This document shows, one piece after another, positions 36,401 through 48,400 of a stretch of 64,000 bases of DNA. The stretch's first letter is position 1, and every line of letters starts with the position of its first letter. This stretch comes from Eublepharis macularius (Eukaryota > Chordata > Lepidosauria > Squamata > Eublepharidae): contig NC_072801.1 in the NCBI RefSeq assembly GCF_028583425.1, positions 24,076,001 to 24,140,000 on the forward strand, read 5' to 3'. The translations under genes and the position numbers were made by a program. The notes under the pieces were generated by a model. It worked only from the letters and a program-made list of their open reading frames with translations, was not told the origin of the DNA and did not search any database.

Positions 36401-39400
36401 AATGAATTTATTAAGCAAGTAAGTAAATAAATAATTGGGTTACCCTATGCAGTGCTTCAAAATTCCAGTTTTTATAACGAAGTTAGAAGCAGGTCTCTGT
36501 TGTAGCTAAGAAAAACGAATAACAAGAGGTTCCCAGTTGCACCTTGAGTAAAGTGATTTTTGAGGATTACGGCTGTATCAGCTGAGCCTAACATTTAGTC
36601 GAGTCCATCGCAGGAATGCTTCAAATGATACGAAAAGGGAGCTGCTCTAAGCCAACAGTGTGATAATTACCCTGTTCAGATTCCGCGTTTCAGGAAGTCA
36701 TATGGATAAAGGTTTTAGGCATCTCTCCCTGTTTTGCATAATCCTTGCTTAGCATGTAAATCCATAGCTTGTTTTGCTTTGATTAGCAGAGCAATTCGCT
36801 GCACCGTTGTCAATAAGCGCTAATCAATTTGAGTTGGAAGGAAATGGAAGCTGTTCTGGAAATGCTTTTTGGAGTTCCAAAAGGAGGGAGAAATGGGTTT
36901 CTGCTGTAATGATTCAGTAGCCTAGTAGACTGGTGATCCAGAAAATTGTTGGTACGGAGGGATGTAACTGGCCTGAAGCCTAAAAATCTTCTCGTGATGG
37001 TCCAAAGAGAGACTTTAGAAGTCCCTTTTCATTTGTTTAATTTTCAAGTTTTATATTAAACAGAATCAAAGGCTCAAGCACTTGTATGATTGCACTCATT
37101 AGCTGCACTATTGAGACCCTAAGTATTCAGGGAAAGGGAGAACCTCCATATTCAGAGGCAGTCCGAATCCAGTAGGCAGCATCAGAGGGAAGGCCTTAGC
37201 CTCTCTGCCCAGTTCGCTGGCCCTGCAGGGCACCTGTTTGGCCTGTTTGGGTGAGGCATTCCTGAATAGGCGGACCGCAGGTCTGATCCAGCAGGGCTCT
37301 TCTTACAGTCTTATGAGCGCGGGTTTAATTCTTACTAAAAAAAATTGCAGTGGAATGTAATTTGCTTCTTCGTTTTATTGAATGCAAGTGGAAAATCCAG
37401 GGACAGGGGCTGGAATGTCCTTGAGGGTTTTACAGCCCTGGAATGTGGGGTTACAGGATTTCGTGACTGGGAAACGAGCAAGTTTGTCTTGTGCAGATAT
37501 GTTCAATAGGCAATCTGGTGAATTCAGTGCTGGTAGTATTATGTAAGTGCACTCCCTCTCCAAGGAAGTTAAAAGAAGTTTGCAGGGTTTTCCTTTATTT
37601 TCATTTGAAGATCTGCAGTCCCCAAAATCTTGTCTCCATTAGAGGTTTAAAAACACAGGGGGAGAAGTTAGAATTGCAGTACTCTATATGGGTGTTTTCC
37701 CGTACTTTCCCTCATTTGCCCATTTATACTCAGCCATAAAACTCCCAAGGAAATGCAGAAGAGGAGGAATACCCAAGTATATGAATTTTCATCAGAAACG
37801 GGAGGGAAAGTACAGATCACAGAAAGCTGCAAATCACAGTATACTCTTCTATGAATAATTAAATAGCAGAATTCCCTGCCAGGGGATGTAACGAAAGCCC
37901 TGAGCCAGGGTGGCTTTAAAAGACAGATTCATGGAGGAGAGATCCATCGCGGGCTACTAGCCATGATGACTGAAGGGAACATCCATATCCCAAGGCAGTA
38001 AACCCCAGGATCACAGCACTAGAGACCACATAAGTGGAAGGTCTTGGCCTCTGTGTGCGGGTCCTCTCTGTCGGCCTTTCAAGGCAACTGATGGGTGCCC
38101 CGCTCCGATCCAGCAGGGCTCTTATTTTCCTTCATTTCTAGAGGACCGAACAATTGCCTTAAAGTACCCTCACTGCTAAACTGGCAATCCCTTTCAAGCC
38201 ATCTTCGTATTCAACCACTTGCTTGATCCAGAATCTCATGAAACGGAAGCGAATTTGCGCACAGTACCAACATGTTTTCAGAGTTGACCAGCATGTGGAC
38301 GTTCTATTTACCATCTTTTTGAAAAGCCTGTCCCTGAAACTAACCGAAATTAAACATTAGTCCAGCGGTGCCTGAAAGGCTAACAAAATCTGTTCCAGCA
38401 GAAGCTTTCGTGAGTCAGATGCATGAAGTGTCTGTCTGGTAGGCAGATAACTTCATTGTAGCTTTATCTGGCTAATGGATGTACACCATGCATTTGGCAC
38501 AAGCAGATCTAACAAGATTTATTTGGGTAGAAACTTTTTAAGAGTCAGATCTCATTGCATGTGCTGTTGGACCCCAGTTTTAATTTTGCCGCCTCAGCCC
38601 AACAAAAGCCCTTGGGGATTTTCGCCATGATACTGATCCAGAAGTGATGTAGTCAAGATTTTTTTTCAGGGTTAATTTCATACCCCTTGAAATGTGTCAA
38701 TTTGAAAAACTCGTTGGCTTTCTTCTGACTGTTCTTCAGTCCCAGGAAAGCAGAGTCCCCTTGTCATCCTTTTTTGTTGGGGTGGGGATCCAAAGTGGCT
38801 TACATCGTTCTCTTCTGCTCTACTTTATCCTCACAACAACCCTGTGAGGGAGGTTAGGCTTCGATTATGTGACTGGCCCAAGATCACCCAGTGAGCTGCC
38901 ATAGCAGAACAGGGAATCGAACCTGGGTCTCCCAGATGCTAGTCCATCACTCTAGCCGCTACACCATACTGAATGCAACTTCTTGTGTTTGTTTTCTTCC
39001 TGTTTGCTGATTGTTGGGCTGACAAGCGCCCTCCTGCGGCTGTATCAAGCCAGAGAGGCAGAGGGAGAAATTGGAGCTCTGTGGAATCAATAGAGTGAAT
39101 TACGTGAGGCTTGTTCAAGTGGCCACAGAACAGAAATGCTTGGGCTGCATAGTATGTTGTCGTCAGTTTTTTAAAAAACTATATCTTAATTCCTCCTCTT
39201 TTTCTAGCGGGAGACTGATCGTAATCAAGAACTCCTCAAGCAGATCAAGCAGTGCCAGGAAAGGGAAGCAGAGGCTGAAAACAAGCTTAAAGAACAAATT
39301 GTGGCTAATAAGTCCTGCCAGAGGAGCATGGAGTCTCTCAACAAGAAGCTGCAGGAGAAGGAGAACCAGCTGGCCGAAGCTAATGAGGTAAGCTTTTTAT

Positions 39401-42400
39401 GTAGCTTCTGAGTAGACTTGGGACTTGGCTTGAATCGGGAGTCCCCAAACTTTTTGAGCCTGCAGGCCCTTTTGGAATTCTGAAATAGTTTGGTGGGCAC
39501 AACCAAAAATGGACGCCACAGGAGGTAGAGTCCCACACATGCAGAAAGCCCCAGTACAGGGGGCAAGAAAAGTAATAAAAAATATACTGGAAAAGAGGAA
39601 TGAGTGAATGAAGCCAACGCTGTAGCGGAAGCTTCTGCTGAAACGAAGTTCTTTTAATCTGCACAGCCAATCATGTTGCCTGTGTCCCATCGGAAGCCCT
39701 ACTGGACAAGAGCCTCAGCTGTCCCCACCCACTTTCTGAAAACATTTGGTTGGTGCCTTAGTGCCCATGGCTGGAATGTTGGGGGCTCCTGGATTAAACT
39801 GTTACAGCCATCACTGTTTACTTACTTCATTTGTATCCAGTCTGTCTCCCCAGTGGAAACCCAAAGTCTTGACTCAATTTTAATGCTTAATCTCAATTAA
39901 GTTGAGGTGCTACTGGTGGGAGAAAGATTTGATCCAGAAGTGGGGATATCTTCTGTTTTGGATGGGGTTACACTCCCTGTAAGGGAGCGACTTCATTACT
40001 TGGGGATGTTGAGGGACCAGGGCCTCCTGTTGGATAAATGGGTGGTAGCAGTGGTCATGGGTGCCTGTTATCAGCTCTAGCTGCAGTTGCAGCTCTTTCT
40101 GGGCAGGAAAGAATTTGCCATTGTGGTAACATCTAGATTAGATTACTGCAATGTTCTCCCAGTGAGGCTGCCCTTGAAGACTGTTTGAAAGCTGCAGTTG
40201 GTACAGAACGTTGCTGCCAAAGAATTGTCTGGAATGGGTTGGTGGGGACCATATTACTCCAGTCTTATTCCATCTACACTGGCTCCCAGTTTGCTTCCTG
40301 GCCCAATTCAAAGTGCTGGTATTGACTTTTAAAGGCCTATATGGATTGGGGCCAGCATACCTTTAAAGGCCTATACACCTTGGGGTCGGCAATACCCTAA
40401 AGATCGCCTTCTCCCATATGAACCTACCTGTCTACTCTGGTCATCTCTGGAGGCCTCACTGCGGGTACGCCTGCCACCTGAGTCTAGATGGGTGACAACT
40501 TGGGAAAAGGCTGCCTTGGTTGTGGCACCGTAACTTTGGAGGCAGACGAGAGCTGTTTTTGTAGCTATGAAAGGAACCTGAAATTTGAATTGTGACTGGA
40601 AATCACCAAGATGGAACTGGGAAAGGTAGAAAAGGGTTTAATAGCAAGTAAAAAAGTTTGGTTGGGTGGTTTTGTAGCAGGATTATCTGTATGGCAAGGA
40701 GCAGCTGTTTGATGGAATGGGTCCAGCCATCCTCTAAGCGGCCTTCCTCTAGCTTAAGTGGCTCTTCTTTCACTTTACCTGACACTCCCTTCAATGATAA
40801 GAGACACTTAAGTTGGAGGAAACTAAAGTAACCTTGAGCCAAAAGAATGGTGGGGTATAAGTATTTTAATAAACAAATGCATAAATGAATACTCTTTACG
40901 CAGTGGAATGGTTAGGATATTGGTTGGATCCATCCTGATGTTTGGTAGTGCTTCTGGGGAACTCCAGAGAAGTTCCAGGAGCGCTTGGAATACAGAGGTG
41001 GCGGGAGTATAAACATACGGCTAAACAACCGTTGTCACCATACGCCTCCTTCAGTGTTGTGAGATTGGACTGTTTCAAGGCTCCACTGTAATGTGTCTCA
41101 TAGCTGGCTCAAGGTCTGTGAATTGCCTGTGTTTCGAAGGATGCCCATGATTTTGGGAAGGGCATTGGTAGATGAATATCCGTGAAGTGTGTCTCGTCAT
41201 GATTGTGATGGCCGTGGCTCAGTGATAGGTCATCTACTTAACATACAGAATGTCCCAGGTTCAGTTCCCAGCATCTCTAGGTAAGAGGTTCAGGTAGGAG
41301 GTGATATTGAAAAACCTCTTCCTAAGATCCTGGAGACCTGCTGCCTGCCTGAATAGACAATACTGACCTTGAGGAACCAAGTGTACCATTCAGTATTAGA
41401 CAGCTTCATGTGTTCATGTGTGACAGTTTTATCCTGGCAGAAAGCTGGGTATGTGCTTAGTCTCTGGACTTGATTCCTGATCTCATGAGTCACTTAAAAA
41501 CGTAGCCCTCTTGCATATTTCCAAGACTAGGTGGTCCCTCTAGAGAGTTAATCGAAGATGTGATCCTCTGTCTGTGAAGGTGAGTGATGGTAACTAGTTT
41601 AGTTTACAAGGATACGGAGGCCTAATGGTGAGTGAGTATCTGCTCTATCCTGCTCATAACTTATTTCAGACAATTCCAGCTTGTACAACACTTTTGAAAC
41701 GGCAATGCTGCTGTTGGAGAATTTATCCAGCCTCAGTTTCCATTGTTGAAAAATATATGCGTAAGGTGTTGATGGCTCCATCTGCACACTTCTGATGCGT
41801 CCTTTGTTTAGACACATGTTCCGTCTTTGAAATTCAGTATTAGCACTTGCTAATTTGAGGATCCTTACCGAACAGTGGTGACAGATGAGAGAGCGTGGCT
41901 TTTGCCTTTGTTCTGATTTTTTAAAAATGAAGGTCTGATTTATGTGTTTATCACTTGCTGGCAGAGTTTGATCTTAGTGGTTCCTTCAACCTTGAGGCCT
42001 ATCCAAGGGTTTGTGCCTGCTTTCTCTTTTCAGAAATCCAGTGTGTTGAAGGCTAAGCTGTCTGAGTTGCAGTGGAACTTAATGAATCAGGAGATGCAAA
42101 TCAAGGGCCTGGAATCACAGAAGCAGGAGCTGTTGGAACAACTGGAGGCACAGCGCAAGTGAGTAGAGGATTAGCAACTGCTGGAAAATGAAGCTTTGGC
42201 AGCTGTTGACACTCAGCAAAACTTTCTAGCGGCTTTTAATCTTTTTTCTCCTTGTTCAAAGGGCTGCTTTGATCTGGATGCGTAGTGTTGAAAACTTGGT
42301 AAACTGAAAAAAAAAGCTGTCTCCAAAATGGAAAACAATTGCTAGTTAAAGCCTCCTCCCTCCATCTAAATGCAAAATCTTCCTCTCTTCTCACGAGTAG

Positions 42401-45400
42401 GAGACTGGGAAATACGACGGGGGCTAAAGAAGAGGGTTAGACAGATTCATCGAGGAGAGGTCCATGAAGGACTGCTAGCCATAGAGACTAAAGGGAACCT
42501 CCATTGTCAGAAGCAGTAAACCTTTTTAGAACCAGTAAACCAGTGCCAGGAAGCAACATTGGGGAAGGCCTCAACCTCTATGCCCTGATGTTGGTTCTCC
42601 ATAGTAACTGGCTGGCTGCGGTTTGAGAATGGTTGCTGGTCTGGATGGACCACTGGTCTGATCCAACAGAGCTCTTCATATGTTTCCGTGCTGTACTTTT
42701 TGGCCCTACAGAATGGTGGACTGGATGGACCACTGGCCTAATCTAGCCAGGCTCATCTTAAATTCTTATGAAGGCTAGTTTAGAAAATACTAGGTCATAT
42801 TTTTGTTTTTAAAGTCTGTAATCAGGGCTGGCAAGACATGTTTAAATTTGTCCTCTTCTTCTGTGTCTGAAGTCATGTTTTATGTTATAGGAATTTGCAG
42901 GTGCTTAACCAAAAATATGGAAATAATTAGTGATATACAGTGTTGATTACTTGAGTTATCCAGCGTATGATGTTTCCCTTTAAAGTTTGTGGGGAAATGA
43001 TAATTGAGAAGTGGGACCATGTGTTGGACTCTGGTTTCTGGGTGCACGCTTCCCTTGTCCTGGGAAAGTGTCTACCCAGAAGACACTGATCTGTTCTTTG
43101 TCAAGGCTGCAGGGGTGTCGTTTCTCTTGCACAACCTCAACCATGCCTGGTTTCTTTCAAGGAAAGAAATGAAAGCAAAGGGAAGCAGAAACATGTTGAG
43201 GGGGGATCTTCTGTCATCTTGCTTGGAGTGGACAAGCTGGAACGTGTCCAGAGGAGGGCAACAAAGATGGTGAAGGGGTCTAGAGACCATGTCCTATCAG
43301 GAAAGGTTGAAGGAGCTGGGTATGTTTAAACTGGAGAGGAGAAGACTGACAGGTGATATGATAGTCCTCTTCAAGTATTTGAAAGGCTGTCACATAGAAG
43401 ATGGAGCAGTGTTCTGTTGCTCCGGAGGGTTGGACCAGAAACTATGGGTTAAAATCAAGTTGAAAACGTTTTTGGCTAAACATTAGGAAGAATTTCCTGA
43501 CAGAGTGGTTCCTCAGTGGAACAGGCTTCCTTGGGAGGTGGTGGGTTTTTCTTCCTTGGAGGTATTTAGAAAGAGGCTTAGATGGGCACCTGCAATGCTG
43601 ATTCTATGACTCAGTGTGAGTTTGGCAGGTTTGGGAGAGGGAGGGCAGGAAGGGATGAGCCAATCCTAGGCTCTTTTGACCCTTTCTTGTATGCCCAGGG
43701 TAATGCCAATTGCCACTTTGGGGTCAGGAAGGAATTTTCCTGCAGGCCAGATTGGCCAGGCATCCTGGAGCTTATCTGCCTTCCTCTGGGCATAAGAGCA
43801 GCAGTTACTGGGAGAGGAGGGATGTTAGCTGTGAATTTTCTGCATTATGCAGGAGGTTGGACTAGATTTTTCTTGTGGTCCCTTCCAGCTCTATGTTGCT
43901 ATGATTCCAGGAAGGCTGTGTCTCTGGCTTAGTCATTTTGACTTTTGGGGTGTCCAGTTGTTAGGAATGTGTGGTATTCTAGATTAAAAGTGTGGAAAGA
44001 ATGAACAGAGAGAAGTGTTGTAGCTAGGGTTGCAAACGCTGTGATGGAAAATTTCTGGTGATTTGAGAGGTGAAGGCTGGAGAGAGGGGTTGGGGGAGGG
44101 TCCTCAGTGGGGTATAATAATGTAGAGCCCGCACTCCGAAGCTGCCATTTTCCTCGGGGGAATTGATCTCTGTAGTCTGGAGATCAGTTGTAATTCCAGA
44201 TCTCCAGGCTTCACCTGGAGGTTGGAAACCGTAATTGCAGTGCAAACCCTAATTGCAAATGGAAATATTTATGCAATGTATAATGTGGTGCTTAGGTACA
44301 TTAATAAAAAATAGATCTGTCAAGTGGTCATATAGCATCTGCATGACATCTGCGGTTGTATCTGGAGCTGCATCTAGGGCTGGGCTAGAAAGATCTCCAT
44401 AGATGGGAACCACAACATACCAGAGTGGCTGCTTTCCCGTGTGGGAATATGTCACATTTTAGGATTGTCTCTGTGAGATGCTTGCATCTAAAATCTGAAT
44501 GCAAGAACACTCGATGCCTGGCTGCAAGGGGTGAAGCCTCTGAGATCCTAAAAGTAGTGATACTGGCTGTCTTTTTTCACAAATTGGCACACAAAAAACA
44601 AATGCTGCAGAGTCTATGGGGAACATTTCTGTGACTGACTTATTTATTTAGCGTATTTCTATGTTGCCTAAAGTGTAAAATTAGAAATGGTACTTTAAAT
44701 AGTAGAAAACTGTCCAACTGGTATTTTTTGTTCACATAGAGAAATTTATGTTGGCCTTGAAAATTGACGTATGAGGCTTGCTAGGCATATCCATGTGCCT
44801 TTTCAGCGTACTTTGAGGTACTAATGGATATTTCATGTCCTTGTGAAATAGACAGTGGCAAGAGGCCAGCCAGCAAATTCAAGCCTTGCAAGCCAAGCAA
44901 GCTCAGATGGCCAAGAAGGACCAGAAGATTCAGGTGAGGCCCTCTGTTGTCCTACCGTTTGTTGGTATAGAGCAGGCACCTTTGGAATTTTGACATGGGG
45001 AGGTGGGCACAACCACAAAATGGCTGCCACAGGAGGTGGAGCCAAGCACAAAATGGCTGCTGTAGGAGGCAGAGCCGACCACAAAATATCAGGGAATATG
45101 CTCAGCTCTAGTATAGTAATTCTTCGACCTGCCTTGGGATCCCTGTTTTGGTGGAAATTGACAGAGAAATGTTTTAAACAAACACACACACCCTCAGCAT
45201 TTCAGACATAAGGACTGTTTAACAGGATGCCTTTTAATCTGTCCAGCTACTCAGATCTCTAGTGGCCAGTCAGAAGCCTTGGCCAGTCACCAACTTTATA
45301 AAAATACCTGTTGAGTGCCAGGAAAGGCATCAATGCGTGCCATCATGCACATATGTGCCACGTTGGGGACCCCTGGTGTATTCTCGCCCATTTACAGAAC

Positions 45401-48400
45401 TGTTCTTGAGAATGCGTTGACACCCCCCCCCCATAAAAAGAAATATTAGGGGGATCTTCATTAGAAGAAATGTTCTGCAAGAGCTTATTTAGTATTGAGT
45501 TGACTAAGTATGTTTGCTGTCTAACCTGAATATGTGTGTGGCATCGTTTCTTTGTATTAAATGTGAAATTCATGGATTGGATCCTTGCTAAATTGGCAAT
45601 TTCTGCCAACTCCCCCTTCCCTCTGCAGGTCCCCATTATGTCATTCCTCAAGGGGTACCCCCAGGAGTGCCAAATGTCCTCCTATGGCTAGAAACAGGCC
45701 AAATGAGAATTGAAGCCAGAATATTGCTATCTTCTGTTTATCAGTGGCTCAAGATATATAACAATCAAAAAGGCCTTCTCCCTCTAATAAACCAAGATCC
45801 TTACCAGCCTAGGTGGATGCGGATGGTTAAGAGCAACCTAGAAAGATTGGGACTCTCGCCTGATGATCTCCTGACTCAGGGCAGTGACCAGGCAAAAAGT
45901 ATTGTTAAACAAAGGGTGAGAGACATAGAGCTCCAACGAGATTTAGCTCAGTCTCCTCATTTTATGGCCCCTAGGGAATCTAGATATCTTATGGGTATGG
46001 CCAGATATCTCACTCATTTGGATGTCCCATCTTATAGAAGAGCTTTCACCCTGGCCCGATGTGAAGTTATCCCTTCAATGGTCATTGAAGGGAAATATAG
46101 AAAGATCCCATATGAGGACAGACGCTGCCGTTGCTCCATTGGTGAAGTGGAATCACTTATCCATATGTTCTTTCGCTGTCCTTTCCATCAAGTCTATAGG
46201 GACAAGTTTATTTCCCCACTCTTAGACAGACCAATTGCAGAGGCAAATAAGGCCTGCCTGGAGAAACTCCTAATTGATGAAAATCCAACTATCTCCAGGC
46301 AAATAGCCAAATTCTGTCTCTATTTGGTTAAATTCCATAATAAAAATAATAGCTATACATAGTCTCCTGCTATTTTTACAATCTTAACTATTTTAATGTC
46401 AGTGTTTTAAATATTAGAATTCCTGTGGTTCCCAGAGAACTATATACATTTAAGATAAGATTTTAAATTCTAAATGTATTTTTTTATGTCCTTTACATTT
46501 TTATGCTGGATTTAATTATTTTATTGATTGATAAGGATGTATTGTCATTGTTATGGTCTCTGACCGCAAATAAATTCATTCATTCATTCATTCCTCAAAA
46601 TCTTGTTTCCTCCTGGAGCAATTTTTCATGGAGACCAGTGGGCTGCATTGGGGAAGGGGAGGCAGGGAAGTTCCTTTCTGCCTCTAGCAGATTGAGTCTG
46701 GGCCCAAGCCAATGGCTGCATAGTGTTGTTTAATTTTTGGTGTGTTTCTGTGAAGCTCATCTTTGCCATTTTTATCTGTCTGCTCGTTCTCTGCTCTGTT
46801 TGACAGGACTTGGAGCAAAAACTTTCCTTGCAGGAACAAGATGCTGCGATCGTGAGGAACATGAAGGCAGATTTGGCCCAGTTCCCCAAAATGGAATGGG
46901 AGCTGCAGCACCTCAGGGAAGAGAATGCTTATCTTAGGTTAGGAGTAATCTGTTGCAGTCTCAGAGTGTGCATTTTGTCTCTCTTCTGGTCCTGCCCATC
47001 CCCATTAGCCTTTGCACCGAGGCAACAAACATCTCTTTCGTGCCTTGGGTCCTTGTGGTCAACACTTTTCAGCTGGGCTGTTCCCCATGTGCATCTTGTA
47101 GAACCCCTGTGGCTGAGTGTGGAGGTGTGAAACACTCTTTTGAGATTGGAGGGGCAGAGGATGTTGATGAGGAGCTGTCATTAATGTAGGGTGTTGCTCC
47201 TCTTCCTTTCCCAGGGAAATGAAAGAGAACAATGGATTGCTCAGAGAGGAAGTGGAGGGCCTCCAGAGGAAACTAGAGCGCTACGAGAAGGTCCAAGAAG
47301 AACGAGTGGCTTTAGAATTGGAGAACGAGGTGAGGCCCCAAGAGCCTATCGGCTGGGTCCTTCTGCCCTGACATGTGGATTTTTCCCCTTCTAATGTGTA
47401 TATTGTACCTAATAAGCTCTTCTGGCATACCAAAATTATGACTGGGCTAATATGGAGAATTTCTTAACAAGTCCACTGTGTATCGCTTAAGATGGGTAAG
47501 ACCTTCTTGGGACTGCAGGCACCTTTAGAATTTTGAAAGGGGTGGTGATTGCCAGCCCAAAATGGCTGGCACAGGAGATGGAGCCAAACCTAAAATGTCT
47601 GGTGCAGAAGGCAGAGCCAAGTGGAGTATCTCCTTCCTCGCCCCACCTGGGCAGAAGGAAAGCCTGAAGGGAGAATGGAACCGCTCACTGACGAAGGAAA
47701 GCCCGGGCTGCCTATCCTATTGATCTTCCAGTGGAAACCCCTTTCATTTGAATGAGGGCAGTCAGTAACAAGCTCTCCCTTAGAATGGCCTTGCCCTCTT
47801 TCGGATGAGCTTGGTGAGTGCCAAGTACCATTAGCATCACATTGGAGAACCCTGACTTCAGACATTTTCCCAAAAAGGCACATATTTTCAGTGTGGCAGC
47901 TTTTTTGGCTTCTAAAGCCAAAGTTCAGAGGCATCTTAAAGAATAACATTTATTTCTAATACGACCTTTTACAAGTCACAGCTGGCTTCATCATATATTG
48001 GATATGGCCAGGGCTTTTTTTTCTGGGAAAAAGGTGGTGGAACTCAGTGGGTTGCCAGCACAGGGAGCAACTCCTGGCGGGAGGTGGTGCCCCTGATACC
48101 ACATGCGCACATGCAAAGTGCGTGCACGCTCCTGGGACCACGCAATGATGTCACTTTGGGTCAGCTGGAACAAGGGGGGAGTTTTTAAAAGTTTAAATCG
48201 CCCTCGGTGAAAATGGTCACATGGCCGGTGATCCCGCTCCCGATCTCCAGACAGAGGGGAGTTTAGATCGCCCTCCATGCCATGGCGCGGAGGGCAATCT
48301 AAACTCCTCTCTTTCTGGAGATCAGGGGCGGGGTCACCGACCATGTGACCATTTTCAAGAGGTGCCGGAACTCCATTCCACTTTGTTCCTGCAGAAAAAA

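Noticed and set aside
45667-46362. A 231-codon open frame as a novel host gene
   Set aside because: It lies within an 11-base TSD, ends near an ATTC-repeat tail and reads as the C-terminal part of a non-LTR retrotransposon protein.
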